Position numbers and translations under genes: made by a program. From Bradyrhizobium sp. in8p8 (GTDB lineage: Bacteria > Pseudomonadota > Alphaproteobacteria > Rhizobiales > Xanthobacteraceae): DNA of 64,000 nt. The notes under the pieces are model-generated. The model was not told the DNA's origin. It made no database searches and saw only the letters and a program-made list of their open reading frames with translations. Positions 47,030-55,382 of the stretch are shown one piece after another. Every line of letters begins with the position of its first letter. The first letter of the stretch is position 1. Location of the stretch: the NCBI RefSeq assembly GCF_000426845.1, contig NZ_AUGD01000018.1:1-64000 (forward strand), given 5' to 3'.

Positions 47030-49354
47030 ATGAACATTCTTCCCGGCAATTTGCGTTTCGGGGCGGGGCAGCCCGTCAAGCGTTTGGAAGATCAGCGGCT
47101 GCTCACCGGGAAGGGGCAATTCATCGACGACAAGCCGGAGGACGGCGCGCTGTGGTTGCACGTGCTGCGCTCGCCGCACGCCCACGCGAAGATCGTCTCG
47201 ATCGACACCAGCGCCGCGGCATCGATGCCCGGCGTCACCGCAATCTACACCGGGGCCGACCTGGTCAAGGACGACATCGGTACCATCCCGACGCTGAACA
47301 TCTTCAAGCGCCCGGACGGCAAGCCGATGACGGTGCCGCCGCGCCGGCTGCTCGCCCATGAGGTCGTGCGCTATGCTGGCGAGGCTGTGGCCGCCGTGGT
47401 GGCGTCGTCGCGCGTGGAGGCGCAGAGCGCGGCCGAGGCGATCGTGGTCGAGTACGACGTGCAGCCCGCGGTGGTCGATCCCGTCGAAGCGGTCAAGCCC
47501 GGCGCGCCCGTGGTGTGGCCGGAGGCGCCCGACAACATCGTCGGCGCCATGAGCTATGGCGATGCCGCCAAGGTCGACGAGGCCTTCGCCAAGGCGGCGC
47601 ACACGGTCGAGCTCGACATCGTCAGCCAGCGCCTCGTTCCCTCCGCGATGGAGCCGCGCTCGACGATCGCAGAGATCGACAAGAAGACCGGACGCCTCCT
47701 CCTGCACGTGCAGTCCCAGACGCCGGCCTCGACCCGGGACGTGCTGGCGGAAGCCGTGCTCAAACGCCCGAAGGACAGCGTACGCGTGCTCGTCGGAGAC
47801 ATCGGCGGCGGCTTCGGCCAGAAGACCAACCTTTATCCCGAGGACGGCATCGTCGCCTATGCCGCGACCAAGCTGAACAAGAAGATCCGCTGGCGCGGCG
47901 ACCGCACCGACGAGTTCGTCGGCGGCACCCACGGCCGCGATCTCACCTCGACCGCGTCCTTCGCGCTGGATGAAAAAGGCAAGGTGCTGGCCTATCGCGT
48001 CAAGTCGATCGGATGCACCGGCGCCTATTCTTCCGGAGCGGCCAACATCATCCCGCTCGTGCTCGGGCCCTTCGTGCAGACCGGCGTCTACGATCTGCCG
48101 CTGGTGCATTTCGAGGTCAAGTCGGTGATGACCCATACCGCGCCGGTCGGTGCCTATCGCGGCGCCGGCCGCCCCGAGGCGGTGTTCATCGTGGAGCGCC
48201 TGTTCGACGCTGCCGCGCGAAAGATCGGCATGGACCCGCGTGCGATCCGCAAGGCCAATTACATCAAGCCGGCACAGCTGCCCTACACCAATGCCGCCGG
48301 CCAGGTCTACGATTCCGGCGCCTTCGCCCACATGCTCGACCGCGCCGTGAAGCTCGCCGACTGGGACGGCTTTGCCGCGCGCAAGAAGGCGGCGAAAAAG
48401 AAGGGCCTGCTCTACGGTCGCGGCCTGACTTCCTATATCGAGTGGACCGGCGGCCGCGCGCACACCGAGAAGGTCAGCCTGCACGCGACCTCGCAAGGGC
48501 GCGTCGTGCTGCATTCCGGCACCATGGCAATGGGGCAGGGCCTGCAGACCACCTACACCCAGATGATCTCCGATACACTCGGCATCCCCATGGATAAGAT
48601 CGACGTCGTCCAGGGCGACACCGATTTGGCCATGGGCTTCGGCAGCGTCGGCTCGCGTTCGCTGTTCGTCGGCGGCACGGCCGTCGCGGTCTCCTCGAAC
48701 GACTTGGTCCAGAAGGCGCGCGAGAAGGCGGCGAACGTGCTCGAGACCTCGGTCGAGGACATCGAATATCAGGGCGGCATGCTCACCGTGGTCGGCACCG
48801 ACCGCCGCATCAGCCTGTTCGATCTCGCCGAGAAGGAAAGCGGCGCAAAGCTCAGTGTCGATTCCGAAGGCGAGGTCGACGGTCCGAGCTGGCCGAACGG
48901 CACGCACATCTGCGAGGTCGAGATCGATCCCGAGACCGGTGTCTCCCGCGTCGTTCGCTACACCACCGTCGACGATGTCGGCGTCGCCGTGAATCCGATG
49001 CTGGTCACCGGCCAGATCCACGGCGGCGTGGCGCAGGGCATCGGCCAGGCCCTGTATGAGGGCGTGTCTTACGATGCCGACGGCCAGCTCCTCACCGCGA
49101 GCTACCAGGATTACTGTATCCCGCGCGCCGACGACATCCCGCCGATCGTGGTGACGCTGGATGATTCCGCACCATGCCGCACCAATCCACTCGGCGCCAA
49201 AGGCTGCGGCGAATCCGGCGCCATCGGCGGCCCGCCTTGCGTCACCAACGGTGTGATGGACGCGCTCGCCGAGCTCGGCATCACCCAGCTCAACACGCCC
49301 CTGACGCCGCAGAAGGTCTGGCAGGCGATCCGGGACGCAAAGGCGGCGGGTTAA
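47030..49354 (+). CDS. Xanthine dehydrogenase/CO dehydrogenase-family large subunit (form II, CoxL-like), orphan
   Basis: 774 residues. PVKRLEDQRLLTGKGQFIDD opens the domain typical of CoxL-like large subunits, DIGGGFGQKTNLYPED is the molybdopterin-binding segment and HTAPVGAYRGAGRPEA holds the active-site loop AYRGAGR (375-381). That is form II (form I reads AYxCSFR), so it is not the CO-oxidising type by this criterion. The catalytic Glu728 is in GCGESGAIGGPP. Form II members oxidise various aldehydes or N-heterocycles. No small [2Fe-2S] or medium FAD subunit genes lie next to it, so partners must be encoded elsewhere. Confidence 0.9.
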   Translation: MNILPGNLRFGAGQPVKRLEDQRLLTGKGQFIDDKPEDGALWLHVLRSPHAHAKIVSIDTSAAASMPGVTAIYTGADLVKDDIGTIPTLNIFKRPDGKPMTVPPRRLLAHEVVRYAGEAVAAVVASSRVEAQSAAEAIVVEYDVQPAVVDPVEAVKPGAPVVWPEAPDNIVGAMSYGDAAKVDEAFAKAAHTVELDIVSQRLVPSAMEPRSTIAEIDKKTGRLLLHVQSQTPASTRDVLAEAVLKRPKDSVRVLVGDIGGGFGQKTNLYPEDGIVAYAATKLNKKIRWRGDRTDEFVGGTHGRDLTSTASFALDEKGKVLAYRVKSIGCTGAYSSGAANIIPLVLGPFVQTGVYDLPLVHFEVKSVMTHTAPVGAYRGAGRPEAVFIVERLFDAAARKIGMDPRAIRKANYIKPAQLPYTNAAGQVYDSGAFAHMLDRAVKLADWDGFAARKKAAKKKGLLYGRGLTSYIEWTGGRAHTEKVSLHATSQGRVVLHSGTMAMGQGLQTTYTQMISDTLGIPMDKIDVVQGDTDLAMGFGSVGSRSLFVGGTAVAVSSNDLVQKAREKAANVLETSVEDIEYQGGMLTVVGTDRRISLFDLAEKESGAKLSVDSEGEVDGPSWPNGTHICEVEIDPETGVSRVVRYTTVDDVGVAVNPMLVTGQIHGGVAQGIGQALYEGVSYDADGQLLTASYQDYCIPRADDIPPIVVTLDDSAPCRTNPLGAKGCGESGAIGGPPCVTNGVMDALAELGITQLNTPLTPQKVWQAIRDAKAAG

Positions 49355-49373
49355 CTCTCCTCGTCGTTCCGAT

Positions 49374-49424
49374 CTCCGCCGTCGTCCCGGATCGGCGCTC
49401 CGCTTATCCGGGACGACGGCGGAG
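49374..49424. repeat. Perfect 19-base inverted repeat between convergent genes, terminator-like
   Basis: CTCCGCCGTCGTCCCGGAT pairs exactly with ATCCGGGACGACGGCGGAG across a 13-base loop. It lies between the CoxL-like gene and the convergent acyl-CoA dehydrogenase operon and has no T tract. It may serve as a bidirectional transcription barrier or be another member of the palindromic repeat families. Confidence 0.7.
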
Positions 49425-49442
49425 GGTGGAGCGCCAGCCCGG

Positions 49443-50639
49443 CTAAATCCCCAGCATCATCTTCGCAATGATGTCGCGCTGGATCTCCGACGTGCCGCCG
49501 AAGATCGTGTAGGCGCGGCCGTTGAGATATTCCGGCATCACGGTCAGCATCTCCTCAGGCGTCGCCGGCTCGTGATTGAGCTTGTAGAGCGGGCGCATCG
49601 GTTCGACGGCGAGGGCGTCATGGCCAATCACGTCGGCGCCCAGCCGCGTCACGGCCTGGCGGATCTCGCTGTTGCGCAATTTCAGGATCGACGACACCGC
49701 GCCCGGATTTTGTCCGGTCTGGAGCGCCGAAAGCACCCTAAGCTCGGTCATCTCCAGCGCGTCGATATCGACTTCGACCTCGGAGATACGTGTTGCGATA
49801 TCGGGGCTATCGATGGCCCGGCCCGTGAGGTCCGACTCGGCGAGATCCGCGATCGCCCTCAGCCCCTCGCGCAGCTTGGCCGAGGCGATGCCGGCGCCGC
49901 GTTCGAACTCGAGCAAATATTTGCCGTAGGTCCACCCCTTGCCTTCCTCGCCGACGCGGTTGGCGACCGGCACGCGCACGTCGTCGAAGAACACCTGATT
50001 GACCTCGTGGTCGCCGCCGATGGTCAGGATCGGGCGGGTGGTGATGCCCGGCGTCTTCATGTCGATCAGGATGAAGCTGATGCCATCCTGCTGCCGCGGC
50101 CCGTCGCTGGTGCGCACCAGCGCGAACATGCGGTTGGCGTGATGGGCGTGCGTGGTCCAGATCTTGGTGCCGTTGATGATGTAATCATCACCATCGCGCA
50201 CCGCGCGCGTCTTCAACGAAGAGAGATCGGAGCCGGAGCCCGGCTCGGAATAGCCCTGGCACCAATAGTCCTCGCCGGAGAGAATCCGCGGCAGGTAGAA
50301 GTTCTTCTGTTCAGGGCTGCCGAAGCCGATGATGACGGGCCCGACCATCTTCACGCCCATCACGTTGACGTTGGGTACGCCCGCGCGTGCACATTCCGTC
50401 TCGAAGATCCAGCGCTGCGCCGGCGTCCAGTCGGGTCCGCCATGTTCCACCGGCCAGCCCGGTGCGCCCCAGCCCTGCTTGTGCAGCGCGCGCTGCCAGG
50501 CCATGCCGACGTCGGGATCGGAGAACACCGACGGCGTCAGCGCGGTCGCGCGCTTCATCTCGTCGGTGAGGTTCTTCGCAATGAAGTTGCGCACCTCGTC
50601 CTGGAAGGCACGCTCTTCGGCATTGAACGACAGATCCAT
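49443..50639 (-). CDS. Acyl-CoA dehydrogenase (large type), operon gene 3 of 3
   Basis: 398 residues. FQDEVRNFIAKNLTDEMKRA opens the N-terminal helical domain; CQGYSEPGSGSDLSSLKTRA carries the flavin-binding Ser/Gly stretch, and GTKIWTTHAHHANRMFALVR the middle beta domain. The C-terminus ends YTIFGGTSEIQRDIIAKMM, the conserved FAD-binding tail with GGTSEIQ. FAD enzyme oxidising an acyl-CoA to the enoyl-CoA. Paired with the second acyl-CoA dehydrogenase (50655-51803) 15 bases upstream; such pairs can form heteromeric enzymes, as in steroid side-chain degradation. Confidence 0.92.
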   Translation of the reverse strand: MDLSFNAEERAFQDEVRNFIAKNLTDEMKRATALTPSVFSDPDVGMAWQRALHKQGWGAPGWPVEHGGPDWTPAQRWIFETECARAGVPNVNVMGVKMVGPVIIGFGSPEQKNFYLPRILSGEDYWCQGYSEPGSGSDLSSLKTRAVRDGDDYIINGTKIWTTHAHHANRMFALVRTSDGPRQQDGISFILIDMKTPGITTRPILTIGGDHEVNQVFFDDVRVPVANRVGEEGKGWTYGKYLLEFERGAGIASAKLREGLRAIADLAESDLTGRAIDSPDIATRISEVEVDIDALEMTELRVLSALQTGQNPGAVSSILKLRNSEIRQAVTRLGADVIGHDALAVEPMRPLYKLNHEPATPEEMLTVMPEYLNGRAYTIFGGTSEIQRDIIAKMMLGI

Positions 50640-50654
50640 GATGCGCTCCTCCTG

Positions 50655-51803
50655 TCAGGCCGAGGCGGCCCGGCGGCTCAGCTCGGCGTGGCGGCCATAA
50701 TGATGCGCGCTGCCGCCGAACAGCGTGTCGAAGGCGACGAGCCGCTTGAAATAGGCGCCGACCTCGAGTTCCTCGGTGACGCCCATGCCGCCATGCAGCT
50801 GGATCGACTGTTCGCCGACGAAGCGCGCGCATCTGCCGATCTTCGCCTTCGCCCCCGAGGCGGCCCGCGCGCGCTCGACCGGCGGGCTGTCGGCCTTCAA
50901 CGCAGCCCGCAGCGCCATCGAGCGGGATTCATCGACCTGCATCGCCATGTCGGCCAGACGGTGGCGGATCACCTGGTTGGCGGACAGCGTCCGGCCGAAC
51001 TGCTTGCGGATCTTGGTGTATTCGAGCGTCGTGTCGAGCAACGTCTGCATGATGCCGACGGCCTCCGCGCCGAGCGCGGCCATAGCGCGGTCGACCGCCC
51101 ATTCGATCGCGGGCAGCGAGTCGCTGCCGTCTCCAAGCAAGGCGTCCTGGGGCAGATTGACGTCAGACAGCTCGATATTGCAGGCGCGCCCCCCGCCGAG
51201 GCGCGCATAGTCGGAGATCGCAAGGCCCGGCGCCGTTGCCGGGACGGCGAACAGGCCGATTCGCCCCGAAGGGCCGTGATGGTCGTGCATCAGTGCGGAG
51301 ACGATGATCTCGTCGGCGGCGTGGCCATCAAGCACGGCGATCTTGCTGCCGGCGAGGCGCCAGCCCTGCGCCGTCTTGTTGGCACTGGTCGCGACCTTGG
51401 CAAGATCGAACCGGGCTGCGCGCTCGGAATGGGCAAGGGCGAGCTTCAGCGACCCGTCCGCAACCTTGGGCAGGCTCGCCTGCTTCTGCTCCGTGGTGCC
51501 GCATCTGTCGATCAGCGCGGCTCCCAGCACGACCGTTGCGACATAGGGCTCGGATACCAGGCCGCGGCCGAAGGCTTCCATCAGGATGCCGACATCGACC
51601 GCGCCGCCGCCGAGCCCGCCAAACTCTTCGGGCAACGGCAGCGCCAGCCAGCCGAGCTCGGCGAACTGCTTCCAGACGGCAGGACTGAAGCCGAGCGGGT
51701 CGTTCGCCATCTTGCGGCGGTGAGCGGCATCGTAGCTCTCGGCCACGAAGCGTTCCGCGCTTTCTCGCAGCAGCTTTTGTTCGTCGCTGAGATTGAGGTC
51801 CAT
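50655..51803 (-). CDS. Acyl-CoA dehydrogenase (second, divergent), operon gene 2 of 3
   Basis: 382 residues. LSDEQKLLRESAERFVAESY and GWLALPLPEEFGGLGGGAVD are the N-terminal domain; the middle beta domain is weakly conserved, and the flavin-stretch serine motif of its partner is missing. TLSANQVIRHRLADMAMQVD and QLHGGMGVTEELEVGAYFKR are C-terminal dehydrogenase signatures. In heteromeric pairs one chain often lacks part of the FAD site and is catalytically silent; here the partner is 49443-50639. It follows the crotonase gene by four bases. Confidence 0.9.
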   Translation of the reverse strand: MDLNLSDEQKLLRESAERFVAESYDAAHRRKMANDPLGFSPAVWKQFAELGWLALPLPEEFGGLGGGAVDVGILMEAFGRGLVSEPYVATVVLGAALIDRCGTTEQKQASLPKVADGSLKLALAHSERAARFDLAKVATSANKTAQGWRLAGSKIAVLDGHAADEIIVSALMHDHHGPSGRIGLFAVPATAPGLAISDYARLGGGRACNIELSDVNLPQDALLGDGSDSLPAIEWAVDRAMAALGAEAVGIMQTLLDTTLEYTKIRKQFGRTLSANQVIRHRLADMAMQVDESRSMALRAALKADSPPVERARAASGAKAKIGRCARFVGEQSIQLHGGMGVTEELEVGAYFKRLVAFDTLFGGSAHHYGRHAELSRRAASA

Positions 51804-51807
51804 ATCG

Positions 51808-52662
51808 CTACTCCGCGGCCGCCGGCGGCTTGCGCACGGAGGGATGCAGGCCGGAAGGATCGACGATCATGCCGAATTCCTGGAGATTGTGGGCGTGGCA
51901 GAGCTGATGCAGAGCAAAGGCCTGATCGATCGCGGCGGGCTGGCCCATCACGTCGACCGAGCGGTTGACGGCTTCCTTGGTCAGCTTCAGTGCGAAGGAC
52001 GGTTTTGTCGCGATCCGGCGCGCCAGCTCGAGCACGCGCGAGGACAGCTCGGCGCGCGGCACGACTTGATTGACCATGCCGAGCTGGTGAGCCTCCTGCG
52101 CGCTCCAGCTGTCGGCCGTGAACAGGAACTCCTTGGCCTTGCGCGGACCGAGTTCCCAGGGATGCACGAACCATTCGACGCCGCAGACGCCCATGGTGAC
52201 GACGGGATCGCAGAACTGCGCATCGTCGCTGGCGACGATGAGGTCGCAGGCCCAGGCCAGCATCAGTCCGCCGGCGATGCACTTGCCGTGGACCTCGGCA
52301 ATGGTCGGCTTGGCAAGGTTGCGCCAGCGTCGCGTGATCTGGAGATATATCTCCTGCTCGCGCGCAAAGCGGCCGTGCGCATTGGGTTCGGCAAAGCCGC
52401 CCCAATTTCCTACCGGCGGAAAATCGGTGCCTGCTTCGTTCTTGCCGCCCGCACGCAGGTCATGGCCCGACGAAAAGTGCGGACCGGCTCCGGCGAGGAT
52501 GATCACCTTGACCGCATCGTCCTGCACCGCCGCGTCGAAGGCGGCGTTGAGGTCGTAGGTCATTTGCAGGTTCTGCGCATTGCGCGCCTCGGGCCGGTTC
52601 ATCACGATCCGTGCGATCGCCGGGTCCGGCCGTTCCACGAGGATGGTCTCGAACGAACTCAT
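51808..52662 (-). CDS. Crotonase-fold protein with non-canonical active site, operon gene 1 of 3
   Basis: 284 residues from ATG 52662, with AGGGGGA five bases upstream. The crotonase fold is clear: the oxyanion loop VIILAGAGPHFSSGHDL, then KPTIAEVHGKCIAGGLMLAW. The two catalytic Glu of enoyl-CoA hydratase are absent: the GGCELA position is Met134 in AGGLMLAWACD, and the PEI position is Val154 in DPVVTMG. The protein therefore is probably not a simple hydratase; a hydrolase, isomerase or other acyl-CoA activity is possible. The operon continues with two acyl-CoA dehydrogenases, so acyl-CoA substrates are certain in class. Confidence 0.87.
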   Translation of the reverse strand: MSSFETILVERPDPAIARIVMNRPEARNAQNLQMTYDLNAAFDAAVQDDAVKVIILAGAGPHFSSGHDLRAGGKNEAGTDFPPVGNWGGFAEPNAHGRFAREQEIYLQITRRWRNLAKPTIAEVHGKCIAGGLMLAWACDLIVASDDAQFCDPVVTMGVCGVEWFVHPWELGPRKAKEFLFTADSWSAQEAHQLGMVNQVVPRAELSSRVLELARRIATKPSFALKLTKEAVNRSVDVMGQPAAIDQAFALHQLCHAHNLQEFGMIVDPSGLHPSVRKPPAAAE

Positions 52663-52922
52663 TGCGTTCCCCCTGGCGTTTCCGCTTTTGTTTTGTCGGA
52701 GTTGACTATGTCGGCCCGCGATAGGCAAGAGGCTTGCGTCAGCCGGCTGGCGTGTGGTCATCGGCGCAGCCATTCCCGGATGGTCCGAGGACCAGACCCG
52801 AAATCTCGAGATTCTCAGGTGCGCAAATGCGCACCATAGTTCGCTTTGGAATGACATCGGCAAGCTGGCGTCTTGCGCGCGCAATCTGATAGTTTGCGAG
52901 AGATTCCACCGGGAGAAATTTG

Positions 52923-53531
52923 ATGCGCAAGATCCTGACCGTGCTGGCGGCGCTGGCCTCGCTGAGCCTGACCAATTGCGGCTACAATGCGATCCAGAGC
53001 GAGGACGAGCAGATCAAGGCCGCCTGGTCCGAGGTCGTGAACCAATATCAGCGCCGCGCCGATCTCGTGCCCAACCTCGTCAATTCGGTGAAGGGTTTTG
53101 CCCAGCAGGAGAAGGACGTGCTGCTCGGCGTCACCAATGCCCGGGCCAAGGTCGGCAGCATCCAGGCGACGCCCGAGGTGTTGAACGATCCCGCCGCGTT
53201 CCAGAAATTCCAGGCCGCCCAGGGCGAACTCTCCAGCGCCCTGTCGCGGCTGCTGGTCGTCACCGAGAACTATCCGCAGCTGAAGTCGGATGCCTTGTTC
53301 AAGGACCTGATGTCGCAGCTCGAGGGGACCGAGAACCGGATCACTGTGGCGCGTAACCGCTACATCAAGTCGGTGCAGGACTATAATGTCACCATCCGCT
53401 CGTTCCCGAGCAACCTCACCGCAATGATGTTCGGCTACAAGGAGAAGCCGAACTTTTCGGTCGAGAACGAGAAGGCAATCTCGACCGCGCCGAAGGTGGA
53501 CTTCAACCCTGCACCAGCGCCGTCGAAGTAA
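52923..53531 (+). CDS. LemA-family lipoprotein
   Basis: 202 residues. A lipoprotein signal peptide ends at the lipobox LTNC (Cys19). The LemA domain follows: IKAAWSEVVNQYQRRADLVP NLVN, KGFAQQEKDVLLGVTNARAK and the C-terminal SFPSNLTAMMFGYKEKPNF segment. The protein is a helical, membrane-attached surface of the periplasm. It precedes two TPM-domain genes, the usual LemA/YgcG association. Start ATG 52923 has a GGGAG site eight bases upstream. The TTG just before it is not used. Confidence 0.9.
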   Translation: MRKILTVLAALASLSLTNCGYNAIQSEDEQIKAAWSEVVNQYQRRADLVPNLVNSVKGFAQQEKDVLLGVTNARAKVGSIQATPEVLNDPAAFQKFQAAQGELSSALSRLLVVTENYPQLKSDALFKDLMSQLEGTENRITVARNRYIKSVQDYNVTIRSFPSNLTAMMFGYKEKPNFSVENEKAISTAPKVDFNPAPAPSK

Positions 53532-53568
53532 GCGCGTTCGGCTCCCATGCGCGCCCCACACTTCGCCG

Positions 53569-53669
53569 TCATTCCCCGCGAAAGTAGGGAAGCCAGTACG
53601 CCGCAGCCTCTCCGTTCAAGCACTGCTGCCTCTGGAATACTGCATCGGCTGCCTTCGCGGGCGATGACA
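53569..53669. repeat. Palindromic intergenic repeat upstream of the TPM gene
   Basis: Left arm gtcattccccgcgaaagta and ccagtac pair with tggaatactgc and ccttcgcgggcgatgac on the right. It is the 'CGTCATTCCCGCGAA...' family. Its right arm reaches into the first codons of the TPM gene (start about 53664), so it sits on the ribosome binding region. Confidence 0.6.
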
Positions 53670-54581
53670 GCGGGTGTGTGGCGGGCATATTCGGTGGCCG
53701 CCTCGTGCGTGCTCGCCCTTGTGCTGCTCCTCACGCTCGGCCTCGCTTTCTCGGCCTCCGCCGACGTTGCCGTCCCCCAACTCACCGGCCGCGTCGTCGA
53801 TCAGACCGGCACGCTTTCCAGCGCCGACATCGCCGCGCTGTCGCAAAAGCTGCAAGATTTCGAGAATCGCAAGGGCACCCAGATCGCCGTGCTGATCGTG
53901 CCGACCACCCAGCCGGAGACGATCGAGCAGTTCTCGATCCGCGTGGCCGAGGCCTGGAAGATCGGGCGCAAGAAGGTCGACGACGGCGCGATCCTTGTGG
54001 TCGCCAAGAACGACCGGCGCTTGCGCATCGAGGTCGGCTATGGCCTCGAAGGCGCGCTGACCGACGTGACCTCACGGCGCATCATCGACGAAGATATCAC
54101 GCCCAAGTTCAGGAGCGGCGACTTCGCCGCGGGCATCGGCGCAGGCGTCGACCGCATGATGCGGGTGATAGATGGCGAGCCGCTGCCGTCTCCTTCGCGC
54201 AGCGCGAACTTCGCCCACAATCTGGAGGACCTCGCGCCGGTATTTGCCGCGGCGCTGTTTGCCTCCATCGGCGTCGGCGGATTCTTTCGTGCGGTCTTGG
54301 GACGGCTGCTCGGATCGTTGGTGACCGGGGGCATCATCGCGGCGGTGACCTGGCTGATTCTCGGCTCCGCCGCGCTCGCCATGGCCGTGGGCGTCCTCGG
54401 CTTCATCATCGGATTTGTCGCGGATCTGTTTTCGGCGATACCGCCGGGCACCGGCCGCTCGCGCGGCGGCGGGTGGTCGAGCGGCTCCTCGGGCGGCTGG
54501 AGCAGCGGATCGTCGGGCAGCGGCGGCTTCAGCGGCGGCGGAGGCAGCTTCGGCGGCGGCGGCGCCTCGGGGAACTGGTAG
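53664..54581 (+). CDS. TPM-domain membrane protein (YgcG type)
   Basis: About 305 residues. The open frame extends to 53547, but that part lies in the palindromic repeat, so start is put at ATG 53664. A signal-anchor (VAASCVLALVLLLTLGLAFS) is followed by the TPM domain: GRVVDQTGTLSSADIAALSQ, VLIVPTTQPETIEQFSIRVA and WKIGRKKVDDGAILVVAKND. A hydrophobic segment (RLLGSLVTGGIIAAVTWLIL, LGFIIGFVADLFSAI) follows. The tail is extremely Gly/Ser-rich (SGSGGFSGGGGSFGGGGA), as in family members that end in a low-complexity tail. Part of the LemA/TPM group. Confidence 0.82.
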   Translation: MTAGVWRAYSVAASCVLALVLLLTLGLAFSASADVAVPQLTGRVVDQTGTLSSADIAALSQKLQDFENRKGTQIAVLIVPTTQPETIEQFSIRVAEAWKIGRKKVDDGAILVVAKNDRRLRIEVGYGLEGALTDVTSRRIIDEDITPKFRSGDFAAGIGAGVDRMMRVIDGEPLPSPSRSANFAHNLEDLAPVFAAALFASIGVGGFFRAVLGRLLGSLVTGGIIAAVTWLILGSAALAMAVGVLGFIIGFVADLFSAIPPGTGRSRGGGWSSGSSGGWSSGSSGSGGFSGGGGSFGGGGASGNW

Positions 54582-54586
54582 CGGTC

Positions 54587-55084
54587 ATGAGCATCAAGCG
54601 TATCGCCCGGCATCTCGTGCAGCATCATTGGCGAGCCAAGCAGATCTTTCCGCCAGCCGTGCTCGATCGCATCGAGCAGGCGATCAAGCGCGGCGAAGCC
54701 ACCCATTCCGGCCAGGTCCGCTTCGTGGTCGAAGGCGCGCTCGACGGCGGGCCACTGTTCCGCAACCAGCCGGCGCGCGAGCGCGCGCTCGACGTGTTCG
54801 CGCACTTGCGCATCTGGGATACCGCGCACAACAACGGCGTGCTGATCTATCTCCTGCTCGCCGATCGAGACGTCGAGATCGTCGCCGATCGCGGCATCGA
54901 CTCGAAGGTCGGCGCCGCAGGCTGGGAGACCATCTGCCGCGCGATGGAGGCCGAGTTCAGATCGGGCCGTTTCGAGCGCGGCGTGATCGCCGGCATCGAG
55001 GCGGTGTCGCGCGAGCTGGCGCGGCATTTCCCTCCGCACGGTCCGCATGCGAACGAACTGCCGGATGCGCCGGTGGTGATGTGA
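54587..55084 (+). CDS. TPM-domain protein, second copy without signal or tail
   Basis: 165 residues. It holds the TPM domain alone: IEQAIKRGEATHSGQVRFVV, ARERALDVFAHLRIWDTAHN NGVLIYLLLADRDVEIVADR and GIDSKVGAAGWETICRAMEA. There is no export signal. It lies five bases after the first TPM gene's stop and is probably co-transcribed. Tandem LemA-TPM-TPM sets are common and their biochemical role is unsettled; phosphatase-like activity has been suggested for some TPM proteins. Confidence 0.85.
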   Translation: MSIKRIARHLVQHHWRAKQIFPPAVLDRIEQAIKRGEATHSGQVRFVVEGALDGGPLFRNQPARERALDVFAHLRIWDTAHNNGVLIYLLLADRDVEIVADRGIDSKVGAAGWETICRAMEAEFRSGRFERGVIAGIEAVSRELARHFPPHGPHANELPDAPVVM

Positions 55085-55382
55085 CGGACAGTGATGTGGA
55101 TGAAGCCGCATCGGCAATGACGATGCAGGAGCTGCGGGCGATTGACGCGTCCTCTCGCCGTCACGCGCGCGCGTAGCGAATGGAAAGGGCGACGGCCCAT
55201 TTCGTCGCCATTCATCTTCGTCCGGTTACGAATTGTTTCACGCCCGCCACACCGGTTCCATTTTCCCGGCTCAATTCGGCCCCGGATAACTTCCTAAAAT
55301 TTCGGTTAGCGGGTCCCGAGGTAAGGATTTCGCAAGCAATGAAAGTTACCAAAAAGTCAACCGAGACTGGAGTATTTGAGCC

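Noticed and set aside
47030..49354. Aerobic CO dehydrogenase (form I CoxL)
   Set aside because: The active-site loop is AYRGAGR, not AYxCSFR, and the small and medium subunits are missing.
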